A stretch of 64,000 nucleotides of DNA from PCRC01 sp040384665 (GTDB lineage Bacteria > Pseudomonadota > Gammaproteobacteria > Burkholderiales > Burkholderiaceae_C). Within the stretch, counting starts at the first letter, position 1. Each line of letters starts with the position of its first letter. Where the stretch lies: positions 1 to 64,000 of the forward strand of contig JAZKIY010000012.1 of NCBI GenBank assembly GCA_040384665.1, written 5' to 3'. Shown piece after piece: positions 34,972 to 43,322 of the stretch. The position numbers and the translations under genes are program-made. The notes beneath the pieces were generated by a model that had not been told where the DNA came from, searched no databases, and saw only the letters and a program-made list of their open reading frames with translations.

Positions 34972-36060
34972 ATGCAACGACGTACCTTCTCCACCGGCCT
35001 CGGCGCATTGGCGCTGCTGGGCCTGAACGCCCGGCCCGCCATGGCGCAGGAAAAACCCACGGTGATCCGCATCAGCTTCCCCGGTGCTGGCACCGGTGGC
35101 CGGCCGATCTCCGGTGGCAGCTATCCAGCCAACGCCCACCTCTTCAAGGAAATTGACGACGAGTTCAAGGCCGACGGCATCAAGGTCGAATGGAAGTTCT
35201 TCCCGGGCGCCGGCCCGGCATTGAACGAGTCCTATGCCAACGGCCTGACCGACGTGGCCTTCGGTCACGGTGACCTGCCGCTGATCGTGGGCCGCTCCAC
35301 CGGGCTGAAACACAAGATCGTGCTGTCGTCTGGCCGCTTTGGCAGCAGCTACTTTGTGGTGCCGGCCGGCTCCAGCGCCAAAAGCATCAACGACCTCAAG
35401 GGCAAACGCCTGTCGGCGTTCAAGGGAACGGCCGGCCAGCTCACGCTGTACCGCTGGCTCGACAAGTTCGGCTTCACCGACAAGGACTTCCGCATCATCA
35501 GCCTGGACAACGACTCCACCAAGGCGGCGCTGGCCACCAACGACATCGACGGCACCACCATCACGCCGTATGACCTGGAGGCGCGCGGCATCATCCGCCG
35601 CATTGCCGAAGTGCGCGACGACCCGAAGATCACCCGCCCCGGCAGTGTCTGGGTCGGCGAAGAGTTCGAGAAGAAGTACCCACAGATCGTCCAGCGCATC
35701 GTGACACGCCTGGTGAAGGTGGCGCACTGGAGCACGCAGGAAGCCAACCGCGAGAAGGAATTCCAAGCCTGGGCGACTTCGGGCAGCCAGGCCTACATCG
35801 ACTACAAGCAGGACTGGGCGACCGTGCCCGACTTGCGCAAGCGCATCAACCCGCTGCTCGACGAGTACTACGTCGCCAGCATCACGGCCTCAATCGAGGA
35901 GACCAAGAAGTTCAAGCTGATCCGCAAGGACGTCAGCCTGGACGGCTGGCTGGAGCCCAAGTACCTGAACCAGGCGCTGAAAGACCTGAAGCTAGAGGAC
36001 TACTGGCCGCAGTACGACGCCGATGGCAACCAGAAGGTCGCCGGCCGCAAGCTCACCTGA
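34972..36060 (+). CDS. ABC transporter solute-binding protein (SsuA/TauA-like), third importer
   Basis: A 362-residue binding protein with a signal sequence (RRTFSTGLGALALLGL, cleavage near AMA-QE). Core segments are SGGSYPANAHLFKEIDDEF, ALNESYANGLTDVAFGHGDLP (ligand pocket) and LKGKRLSAFKGTAGQLTLY. These sit closest to aliphatic sulfonate-binding proteins, though the ligand is not provable from sequence. It follows the porin by 30 bases and precedes two permeases and an ATPase. Confidence 0.87.
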   Translation: MQRRTFSTGLGALALLGLNARPAMAQEKPTVIRISFPGAGTGGRPISGGSYPANAHLFKEIDDEFKADGIKVEWKFFPGAGPALNESYANGLTDVAFGHGDLPLIVGRSTGLKHKIVLSSGRFGSSYFVVPAGSSAKSINDLKGKRLSAFKGTAGQLTLYRWLDKFGFTDKDFRIISLDNDSTKAALATNDIDGTTITPYDLEARGIIRRIAEVRDDPKITRPGSVWVGEEFEKKYPQIVQRIVTRLVKVAHWSTQEANREKEFQAWATSGSQAYIDYKQDWATVPDLRKRINPLLDEYYVASITASIEETKKFKLIRKDVSLDGWLEPKYLNQALKDLKLEDYWPQYDADGNQKVAGRKLT

Positions 36061-36079
36061 GACAGGAAGGAACGCCCGC

Positions 36080-36955
36080 ATGAGTGCCTCGATCGACGAT
36101 CCCCATGTCTTCCCCGCCCACGTGGGCGGGGCCTTGCCGGCGCTCTGGCGCGGCGTGTCGTGGCACGCGGTGTGCGGGGTGGCACAGCGCACGCTGCGCC
36201 GCCTCGGCCACGTGGCCGTCGGCTTGCTCGTGCCGGCGCTGCTGCTCGCGCTGTGGTGGACGGCGGCCGAGCGCCACTGGGTGCCCGAGCAGTTGCTGTC
36301 GCCACCCGCGCTGGTGTGGCAGTCGCTGAGTGAGTTGTGGGCCTCCGGCGAGTTGCAGGACCACCTGAAGTTCAGCGCGTCACGCGTGGCATGGAGCCTG
36401 CTCATCGGCGGGTCGGTCGGGCTGTTGCTGGGCTTCGGCATGGCGCTGTCGCGCACGCTGCGGGCCTACTTCTATCCCACCTTCACCGTGGTGGCGCAGT
36501 TCCCGGTGCTGGGCTGGATTCCGCTGCTGATCATTTTTGCCGGCATTGACGAGGCATTGAAGATCTCTGCCATCTCCATCGCTGTGGTGGTGCCGGTGGC
36601 GCTGAACGCACTGAAAGGCATTGCACAAATTCCACCGTCGCTGATCGAGGTGTCGCGCGTGTTCCGCTTCACCCCGGCGCAGACGGTGCTGCGGGTGGTG
36701 TTGCCGGCGACCGCACCCAGCCTGTTCACCGGCCTGCGGCAGGCGGTGATGCAAGCCTGGCTATCGCTGGTGTTCGTAGAACTGCTGGCTTCCAGCGAGG
36801 GCATTGGCTACCTGATCGTCTGGGGACGCCAGCTGGCGCAACCGGACCTGATCGTCGCCGGCATGGTGGTGATCGGCATCGTCGGCGTGCTGCTGGACCT
36901 GTCGCTGCGCTGGGCCGAGGCAAGCCTGCAGGGCTGGCGCCGCACCGCTTACTGA
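36080..36955 (+). CDS. ABC transporter permease, third importer (first of two)
   Basis: A 291-residue permease with a 40-residue cytoplasmic leader and about six membrane segments. EAA loop: IEVSRVFRFTPAQTVLRVVLP near 193-213. AGGAAGGAA precedes the ATG at 36080. It differs in sequence from the second permease 9 bases downstream, so the two probably form a heterodimer rather than a duplicated homodimer. Confidence 0.88.
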   Translation: MSASIDDPHVFPAHVGGALPALWRGVSWHAVCGVAQRTLRRLGHVAVGLLVPALLLALWWTAAERHWVPEQLLSPPALVWQSLSELWASGELQDHLKFSASRVAWSLLIGGSVGLLLGFGMALSRTLRAYFYPTFTVVAQFPVLGWIPLLIIFAGIDEALKISAISIAVVVPVALNALKGIAQIPPSLIEVSRVFRFTPAQTVLRVVLPATAPSLFTGLRQAVMQAWLSLVFVELLASSEGIGYLIVWGRQLAQPDLIVAGMVVIGIVGVLLDLSLRWAEASLQGWRRTAY

Positions 36956-36964
36956 GGTAATTCC

Positions 36965-37756
36965 ATGACCACTCCCCTCTCCACCCGCCCACCCGCCCGC
37001 CGCATCGACCTGCGTGGTCTCGTGTTGCCGCTGGCCCTGCTTGCGCTGTGGTGGGCGCTGACCCACTACGGCTGGGTCAATACCAAGCTGATCGTGCCAC
37101 CGGGCAATGTGCTGGCGGTGGCCACACAAACCTTGTCGGACCCCTTGTTCTGGCAGGGCGCGCTGTTCAGCCTGGGGCGCGACGTCAGCGGCTTCGCGCT
37201 GGGCGCGCTCAGTGGCGTGGCACTGGGTTGTTTGCTGGGCGTGTCGCGCTGGGCCGACCGCCTGATTGGCCCGAGCTTCCACACACTGCGCCAGATCTCT
37301 CTGTTTGCCTGGTTGCCGCTGCTGTCGACCTGGTTCGGCTACGGCGAGTTGTCCAAGCTGATCTTCATCGGCCTGTCCACCCTGTACCCGGTGGTGCTGG
37401 GCACGGTGGAAGGTGTGCGCGGGGTCAGCCTGGCCCATGCCGAGGTGGCGCGGGTCTTCCGCTTCAGCCGCACGCAGCTGCTGTTCCGCCTGATCCTGCC
37501 GGCCGCCGCACCGCAGATTGCCACCGGCCTGACGCTCGGGCTGGTGTATGCCTGGGTGGCCACCATTGGCTCGGAGTTCCTGCTGGCCAACTGGGGCAAC
37601 GGCCTGGGCAACATCATCATCAAAGGCCGCGCAGCCTTCAACATCGAACTCATCATTGTCGGCATGCTGGCCATCGGCATCGTCGGCACTGCGCTGAACC
37701 GTTTTGCCGCCTGGCTCGAGCTTCGCCTGCTGCCCTGGCAGCGGCGCGCGGGCTGA
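36965..37756 (+). CDS. ABC transporter permease, third importer (second of two)
   Basis: A 263-residue permease with six membrane segments and EAA loop AEVARVFRFSRTQLLFRLILP near 159-179. Most NitT/TauT importers have one permease gene, so a second one here is notable. The ATPase gene follows after 36 bases. Confidence 0.88.
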   Translation: MTTPLSTRPPARRIDLRGLVLPLALLALWWALTHYGWVNTKLIVPPGNVLAVATQTLSDPLFWQGALFSLGRDVSGFALGALSGVALGCLLGVSRWADRLIGPSFHTLRQISLFAWLPLLSTWFGYGELSKLIFIGLSTLYPVVLGTVEGVRGVSLAHAEVARVFRFSRTQLLFRLILPAAAPQIATGLTLGLVYAWVATIGSEFLLANWGNGLGNIIIKGRAAFNIELIIVGMLAIGIVGTALNRFAAWLELRLLPWQRRAG

Positions 37757-37792
37757 GCGGCCCTTTTCCAATTTTCGACAAAGGACCCCTGC

Positions 37793-38617
37793 ATGGCCCA
37801 CGCCAGTACCCTTGAAATCAAGCACCTCAGCAAACAGTACCGCGTCAAGGACGCCGAACTCCCCGTGCTGGAGGACGTGTCTCTGTCGATACGGCCCGGC
37901 GAATTCGTCAGCATCGTCGGCGCCAGCGGCTGCGGCAAATCGACCTTGCTGCGCCTCGTCATCGGGCTCGAAGGCGACTACCGCGGCGAGATTCTGATCG
38001 GCGGCCAGCAAGTGGTGGGCACCAGCCTGGAACGCGGCATCGTGTTCCAGGAACACCGGCTGTTCCCGTGGCTGACGGTGGAACAGAACATCGCGGTGGG
38101 CCTGCTCAACGCGCCGGGCAGCGAGGCCAGCAAGCAGCGTTCGGTGCAGGAGCACATTCACCTCGTGGGCCTCAAGGGTTTTGAGACGGCCTACCCGCAC
38201 CAGCTGTCGGGCGGCATGTCGCAGCGCGTGGCGATTGCCCGGGCGCTGGTCAACCGGCCGCAGGTGCTGCTGCTCGACGAACCCTTTGGCGCGCTGGACA
38301 CCCAGACCCGCACCCATTTGCAACAGGAACTCGAACGCATCTGGCGCGCCGAGGGCATTACTGCGGTGTTGGTCACACACGACGTGGAAGAAGCCGTGTA
38401 CCTGGGCGACCGTGTGGTGGTCATGCAGCCCCGGCCAGGCCGCATCAAGCGCATTGTGGATGTGCCACTGCAGCGCCCGCGCGACCGCAGCAGCGCACTG
38501 TTCCAGGCCATCAAGGAAGATGTGCTCGCAGAATTTGGCGAGGTGCCAGGCGCCAGGGTCACCGTTCCACCGATTGCACTGGCATCGGCATTCGCTGGCT
38601 GGCGCTATGCCACCTGA
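37793..38617 (+). CDS. ABC transporter ATP-binding protein, third importer
   Basis: A 274-residue ATPase: Walker A GASGCGKST (43-51), Q-loop VFQEHRLFPW, signature LSGGMSQRV (138-146), Walker B LLLDEP (159-164). The pattern is SsuB-like. It ends the porin-importer operon; a repeat-derived hairpin and the convergent activator gene follow. Confidence 0.9.
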   Translation: MAHASTLEIKHLSKQYRVKDAELPVLEDVSLSIRPGEFVSIVGASGCGKSTLLRLVIGLEGDYRGEILIGGQQVVGTSLERGIVFQEHRLFPWLTVEQNIAVGLLNAPGSEASKQRSVQEHIHLVGLKGFETAYPHQLSGGMSQRVAIARALVNRPQVLLLDEPFGALDTQTRTHLQQELERIWRAEGITAVLVTHDVEEAVYLGDRVVVMQPRPGRIKRIVDVPLQRPRDRSSALFQAIKEDVLAEFGEVPGARVTVPPIALASAFAGWRYAT

Positions 38618-38630
38618 AAATTCAACCTAT

Positions 38631-38697
38631 TTGCTATTTAATAGATAGCAACAATCTCAGCATGGACTAGGGCAAGAAGCCGATTTAATATAAATCC
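38631..38697. repeat. Comamonadaceae-type short interspersed repeat, copy D
   Basis: TTGCTAT-TTAATAG-ATAGCAA forms a hairpin (38631-38651), and the sequence continues with GGCAAGAAGCCGATTT, matching copy A (GGCCAGAAGCC). It lies between convergent genes and might help end transcription of both. Confidence 0.7.
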
Positions 38698-38724
38698 GCT
38701 TCTGTCCAACGCCCTTTCACTTTG

Positions 38725-39873
38725 TCAGGCGCTCAGGGTTTCCCAACTCAATGGCAAGGCATTGCGCCCCCCCGGATTTTCACCTTCGAGCAGGTGGTGG
38801 CGCTTGAGCAGGGTGCGCAACACATTGCGCGACAGCCCCAGCAGGCGCGCAGTCTGCACCTGGTTGCGCTGGCAGAACGCATACGCCACCGTCACCGTGG
38901 CGGCCTCGATCTGGTCGAACAGCGCCGGTTCGCCACGCGCGAGCGCTTCCTGCAGCAGCTTGTGCAAATCCTGATTCAGCGCCATGCAGGCCGGTTCGAT
39001 CGAGGTGGCCTCGGCGAGTGGGCACTCGGAGGTGGTGGCTTCCGTTGCCAGTGGCGCCCGTGGGACGCTGCGCACCCCTCGGTGGAGTGACTGCAGATCG
39101 TGCGCGTGCACTGTGCCAGTGGCGGCCACGATCAGGGCGTAATGGATCACGTTTTCCAGTTCGCGGATGTTGCCAGGCCAGTCGTAGGCCAGCAGCGCCT
39201 GCTCGGCATCGGTGGCCAGCTCGGCATGCGCAATGCCCAGCCGGCCCGCGTACTGGGCCAGGAAGTGGCGCGCGAGTGGCAGGATGTCGCCAGCACGCTC
39301 GCACAATGGCCGTAACTCAAGAGTGGCCACGCTCAGGCGGTAATACAGGTCGGCGCGGAAATGCCCAGCGTTGACCGCACTGCGCAGGTCCACGTTGGTG
39401 GCCGCAATCAGCCGCACATTCAGATCAATCGGCTTGCGCGAGCCCAGGCGCACGATCTGGCGCTCCTGCAGCACCCGCAGCAGCTTGACCTGCAACGGCA
39501 ACGGCAGGTCACCGATCTCGTCGAGAAACAGCGTGCCCCCGTTGGCCGCCTCGAACCAGCCGGAGCGGGCCTGGCTGGCGCCGGTGAAGGCGCCGGTTTC
39601 GTGGCCAAACAACTCGGCGTCGATCAGCGATTCGCTGAAGGCGCCGCAATTGACCGCCACGAAAGGACCCCTGCGGCCACTCCCCTGGTGGACACGGCGG
39701 GCCAGCAACTCCTTGCCGGTGCCGGTTTCGCCAATGATGAGCACGGTGGCGTCGGTGGGAGCCACCTGTTCCAGGCGTGCCAGCAGCGCAATGGAGCCGG
39801 GATCCTCGAAAACCAGCGCCTTCGCACGGATCGAGAGTGCGCCGGCATTCGGCAGGGTCAGTAACTGACTCAT
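38725..39873 (-). CDS. Sigma-54-dependent enhancer-binding regulator without a sensor domain (SfnR-like)
   Basis: A 382-residue activator. The AAA+ domain begins almost at the N-terminus: Walker A GETGTGKE (48-55), sigma-54 contact loop GAFTGA (94-99), Walker B TLFLDEIGD (114-122), arginine-finger region in FRADLYYRL. The C-terminus carries a Fis-type helix-turn-helix (NQVQTARLLGLSRNVLRTLLKR). There is no receiver, GAF or other sensor domain, as in SfnR, so its activity is probably set by its own expression level. It is the only sigma-54 activator in the window, and four sigma-54 promoters with a shared inverted repeat lie 6-28 kb away. The ATG at 39873 is preferred; one at 39903 adds 10 residues. 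Confidence 0.9.
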   Translation of the reverse strand: MSQLLTLPNAGALSIRAKALVFEDPGSIALLARLEQVAPTDATVLIIGETGTGKELLARRVHQGSGRRGPFVAVNCGAFSESLIDAELFGHETGAFTGASQARSGWFEAANGGTLFLDEIGDLPLPLQVKLLRVLQERQIVRLGSRKPIDLNVRLIAATNVDLRSAVNAGHFRADLYYRLSVATLELRPLCERAGDILPLARHFLAQYAGRLGIAHAELATDAEQALLAYDWPGNIRELENVIHYALIVAATGTVHAHDLQSLHRGVRSVPRAPLATEATTSECPLAEATSIEPACMALNQDLHKLLQEALARGEPALFDQIEAATVTVAYAFCQRNQVQTARLLGLSRNVLRTLLKRHHLLEGENPGGRNALPLSWETLSA

Positions 39874-39925
39874 AGTGGGTACTCTTCTTGTTATCCATTC
39901 CACTCTTCGGTGGACGGGTTCATCT

Positions 39926-39947
39926 CACAGGGCCCTCCGACCCTGTG
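39926..39947. promoter_or_regulatory. Inverted repeat upstream of the activator gene
   Basis: CACAGGG-ccctccga-CCCTGTG lies 53 bases upstream of the activator start. It could be an operator for the regulator that sets activator expression, or a terminator-like hairpin. No further support. Confidence 0.4.
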
Positions 39948-40068
39948 CATCAGACGAAGCGCGTTACACCCGCAAACCGGGCAGACAGCGCTTCATGCAG
40001 AACGAGCATGACCTTGTTCTTTAAAATTAGCCCCGCACGCGACGGACGGCATGGTCTTCAGTGCGGGC

Positions 40069-40284
40069 TCAGAGCTTGGCGATGGAGACTTCGGTCGACT
40101 TCACCAGCGCCACCACTTCGCTGCCAACTTTCAGGTCCAGATCGATGACCGAGCGGGTGGTGATCACGGAGGTCACAATGCCCCACGGCGTTTCGACATC
40201 GATCTCGGAGACGACGTCGCCGCGGATGATTTCCTTGATCTTGCCCTTGAACTGGTTGCGTACATTGATTGCCTGGATGGACAT
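40069..40284 (-). CDS. Molbindin-like protein (single Mop/TOBE domain)
   Basis: A 71-residue stand-alone TOBE/Mop domain (AINVRNQFKGKIKEIIRGDVVSEIDVETPWGIVTSVITTRSV). Such molbindins bind molybdate or other oxyanions in oligomers. Sited 28 bases after metY at the end of a sulfonate operon, which is unexpected for a molybdate protein. It might buffer sulfate or an oxyanion. Function inferred from the domain only. Confidence 0.85.
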   Translation of the reverse strand: MSIQAINVRNQFKGKIKEIIRGDVVSEIDVETPWGIVTSVITTRSVIDLDLKVGSEVVALVKSTEVSIAKL

Positions 40285-40312
40285 GGTTTTCCTTTGGTGG
40301 TTAAAAAAATAA

Positions 40313-41596
40313 TCAGACCGCAGCCAAAGCCTGGTCGAGGTCGCTCAGTAAATCGTCAATGTGTTCTATGCCAACCGAAAGGCGCACCGTCTCTTCCTTC
40401 ACGCCAGCCTTGGCCAGCTCTTCGGGATTGAGCTGCCGGTGCGTGGTGGAGGCAGGGTGGGTGGCCAGCGAGCGCACGTCGCCGATGTTGACCAGCCGCA
40501 GAAAGAGCTGCAGCGCATCGAGGAAACGCGCACCGGCTTCGCGGCCACCCTGCACGCCAAAGGTCAGCACACCCGAGGCCTTGCCGGAGAGGTATTTCTG
40601 CACCAGCGCGTGGTCGGGGTGGCTGGGGAGACCCGCGTAGTTGACCCATTGCACCTTGGGGTGCTTTTTCAGATGCTCGGCCACCGCCAGCGCGTTGTCG
40701 CTGATTCGGTCGACCCGCAGCGCCAGGGTTTCGATGCCCTGCAAAATGAGGAAAGCATTGAACGGTGAGATGGCGGCACCGGTGTTGCGCAGCGGCACCA
40801 CCCGGGCGCGGCCAATGTACGCTGCGGGTCCGAGGGCTTCGGTGTAGACCACGCCGTGGTAGCTGGCATCAGGCTCATTCAGACGCTTGAAACGCTGCTT
40901 GTGCTCGGCCCAGGGGAACTTGCCGCTGTCGACAATCGCACCGCCGATGCTGGTGCCGTGCCCCCCCAGATACTTGGTGAGCGAATGCACCACGATGTCG
41001 GCGCCATGTTCGATGGGCCGGCTCAGGTAGGGCGAAGGCACGGTGTTGTCCACAATCAGCGGCACGCCGTGGCGGTGCGCAATCTCGGCAATGGCAGCAA
41101 TGTCGGTGACGTTGCCGGCCGGGTTGCCAAGCGATTCGACAAACACCGCCTTGGTCTTGTCGTCGAACAGCGGCTCAAAGCTTTTCGGATCGCGGTGGTC
41201 GGCAAAACGGGTGGTGATGCCGAACTGCGGCAGCGTGTGGGCAAACAGGTTGTAGGTGCCACCGTAGAGTGCGGTGCTGCTGACGATGTTGTCGCCCGCT
41301 TCGGCAATCGTCTGGATGGCGTAGGTCACTGCCGCTTGACCGGATGCCAGTGCCAACGCCGCAATCCCGCCTTCCAGAGAGGCCACCCGCTGCTCCAGCA
41401 CATCCTGTGTCGGGTTCATGATGCGGGTGTAGATGTTGCCCGGCACCTTCAGGTCGAACAGGTCCGCGCCATGCTGGGCGTTGTCAAAGGCATAGGCCAC
41501 CGTCTGGTAGATCGGCGGCGCAACCGCTTTGGTGGTCGGGTCGGGTGAATAGCCGGCGTGTACCGAGCGGGTTTCAAACTTCCAGTCAGCGGACAT
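40313..41596 (-). CDS. metY: O-acetylhomoserine sulfhydrylase
   Basis: A 427-residue PLP enzyme of the Cys/Met-metabolism family. The cofactor Lys208 lies in VVHSLTKYLGGHGTS, and SSTALYGGTYNLFAHTLPQFG and GNPAGNVTDI are typical of O-acetylhomoserine sulfhydrylases. It fixes sulfide into homocysteine. The ATG at 41596 has AAGGAAC before it. Placement behind ssuB joins sulfide released from sulfonates to methionine synthesis. Confidence 0.92.
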   Translation of the reverse strand: MSADWKFETRSVHAGYSPDPTTKAVAPPIYQTVAYAFDNAQHGADLFDLKVPGNIYTRIMNPTQDVLEQRVASLEGGIAALALASGQAAVTYAIQTIAEAGDNIVSSTALYGGTYNLFAHTLPQFGITTRFADHRDPKSFEPLFDDKTKAVFVESLGNPAGNVTDIAAIAEIAHRHGVPLIVDNTVPSPYLSRPIEHGADIVVHSLTKYLGGHGTSIGGAIVDSGKFPWAEHKQRFKRLNEPDASYHGVVYTEALGPAAYIGRARVVPLRNTGAAISPFNAFLILQGIETLALRVDRISDNALAVAEHLKKHPKVQWVNYAGLPSHPDHALVQKYLSGKASGVLTFGVQGGREAGARFLDALQLFLRLVNIGDVRSLATHPASTTHRQLNPEELAKAGVKEETVRLSVGIEHIDDLLSDLDQALAAV

Positions 41597-41622
41597 TGCA
41601 GTTCCTTGTGGAGGGTGATGTG

Positions 41623-42429
41623 TCAAATCGCCCAGCGCAGCGCGTGCGCGGGCTCGCTGGGCCAGTGGCGGTCGGGCGTGGGGTCGGTGTCCGGTTGTTG
41701 CAGCACCCGGTCAAGAATGCGTTTCTCAATCGCCGCAAAGGCGGCGGCGCCATGCACACGGGGGCGCGGCAGGTGGATGGTTTCGTCCAATGCGATGCGG
41801 CCGTCTTCGATGAGGATCACCCGGTCGGCCAGCGCCACCGCTTCCTGCACGTCGTGTGTGACCAGCAGTGCAGTGAAGCCGTTGGCGCGCCACAGACCTT
41901 CGATCAACCGGTGCATCTCAATGCGCGTCAAGGCGTCCAGCGCCCCCAGCGGTTCGTCGAGCAGCAACAGGCGCGGGTTGTGCACCAGTGCACGCGCCAG
42001 CGAGACGCGCTGCCGTTGGCCGCCCGAGAGCTTGGCCGGCCAATCGCCCTGCCGGTCGGCCAGACCCACTTGCGACAGCACCTCGGTGCCGTTATTGCGC
42101 TGGGCCGTTGGCAGGCCCAGCGTGACGTTGTCGATCACCCGTTTCCAGGGCAGCAGGCGCGAGTCCTGGAACATGATGCGGGTGTCGTTGCGCAAACCGC
42201 TGTGGGCCTGCCCGTCAACCTGGATCTGACCGCTGGTGGCGGGTTCCAGCCCTGCCACCAGGCGCAGCAAGGTGCTTTTGCCGCAACCGCTGCGGCCGAC
42301 GATCACGACGAACTGGCCCGGCTCAATGAACAGCTGTGTATTGCGCAAAACCTCGCGCGTGCCATAGCGCTTGCTTAAGGCCTGGATGTGCAGGCTGACG
42401 CCACCAGAAGTTGAAGATGCTTGGGTCAT
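41623..42429 (-). CDS. ssuB: Aliphatic sulfonate ABC transporter ATP-binding protein
   Basis: A 268-residue ATPase: Walker A GRSGCGKST (45-53), signature LSGGQRQRV (134-142), Walker B LLLLDEP (154-160), switch His in VTHDVQEAV. Between ssuC and metY, and close to ssuD, so the sulfonate assignment is well supported by context. Confidence 0.93.
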   Translation of the reverse strand: MTQASSTSGGVSLHIQALSKRYGTREVLRNTQLFIEPGQFVVIVGRSGCGKSTLLRLVAGLEPATSGQIQVDGQAHSGLRNDTRIMFQDSRLLPWKRVIDNVTLGLPTAQRNNGTEVLSQVGLADRQGDWPAKLSGGQRQRVSLARALVHNPRLLLLDEPLGALDALTRIEMHRLIEGLWRANGFTALLVTHDVQEAVALADRVILIEDGRIALDETIHLPRPRVHGAAAFAAIEKRILDRVLQQPDTDPTPDRHWPSEPAHALRWAI

Positions 42430-42441
42430 GACGTCACTCCT

Positions 42442-43311
42442 TCAGGCGCTCTGGTAGCCGGGGTGCCAGCGCAGCCAGTAATGCTCCAGTCCCCGTGCAA
42501 ATATGTCGGCCAGCTTGCCCAGCAAGGCGTACAGCAGGATGCCGACCAACACGACGTCGGTCTGCAGGAACTCGCGGGCGTTCATCGTCAGGTAACCAAT
42601 CCCGGCCTGCGCCGAAATGGTTTCGGCCACGATCAAAATCACCCACATCAGGCCCAGCGAGAAACGCAGCCCCACCAGAATGGACGACAGCGCGCCAGGC
42701 AAGATCACTTGCCGGTAAAGCTGCCAACGCGACAGCCCATAGGTGCGCCCCATCTCGATCAGCCCCGGGTCCACATTGCGGATGCCGTGGAAGGTGTTCA
42801 GGTAGATGGGGAAGAAAACCGACACGGCAATCAGGAACAGCTTGGCGGTTTCGTCAATGCCAAACCACAGAATCACCAAAGGAATCAACGCCAGCGCCGG
42901 GATGTTGCGCACCATCTGGATGGTGGAGTCGAGCAGCGTCTCAAACAGCTTGACCGATCCCGTCAACAGACCCAACACAAGCCCCAGACCACCACCCACC
43001 GCCAAGCCAGCCAGGGCCCGTCCGGCACTGACTTGGACATGGGTCCACAACTCGCCCGAGAGCGTCAGTTTCCAGGCGGCGCTGGCCACCTCCAAAGGGG
43101 CCGGCAAAACGCGTGTGGACAGCCAACCCAGCGAAGACGCAAGCTGCCAAACCACCAGCAATGCCACCGGCACCAGCCAGGGCAATAAACGCATGGCCAC
43201 AGCACGCACAACGCTGGCCAGACCACGCAACACCGATGCCGGGTTCCAGCCGGGTGCATCCACCACGTCGGGCAAAGGTGTCACCTGCAATTCACGCAAC
43301 TGAGCGCTCAT
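42442..43311 (-). CDS. ssuC: Aliphatic sulfonate ABC transporter permease
   Basis: A 289-residue permease with six membrane segments. EAA-like loop: IEMGRTYGLSRWQLYRQVILPG. It starts 11 bases after the ssuD stop. Operon order ssuD-ssuC-ssuB is the classical one. Confidence 0.93.
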   Translation of the reverse strand: MSAQLRELQVTPLPDVVDAPGWNPASVLRGLASVVRAVAMRLLPWLVPVALLVVWQLASSLGWLSTRVLPAPLEVASAAWKLTLSGELWTHVQVSAGRALAGLAVGGGLGLVLGLLTGSVKLFETLLDSTIQMVRNIPALALIPLVILWFGIDETAKLFLIAVSVFFPIYLNTFHGIRNVDPGLIEMGRTYGLSRWQLYRQVILPGALSSILVGLRFSLGLMWVILIVAETISAQAGIGYLTMNAREFLQTDVVLVGILLYALLGKLADIFARGLEHYWLRWHPGYQSA

Positions 43312-43322
43312 GACGCTGAGCC

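Noticed and set aside
38725..39873. NtrC-type two-component regulator
   Set aside because: The AAA+ domain begins near residue 20; there is no receiver domain with a phosphorylatable Asp and no histidine kinase gene beside it.
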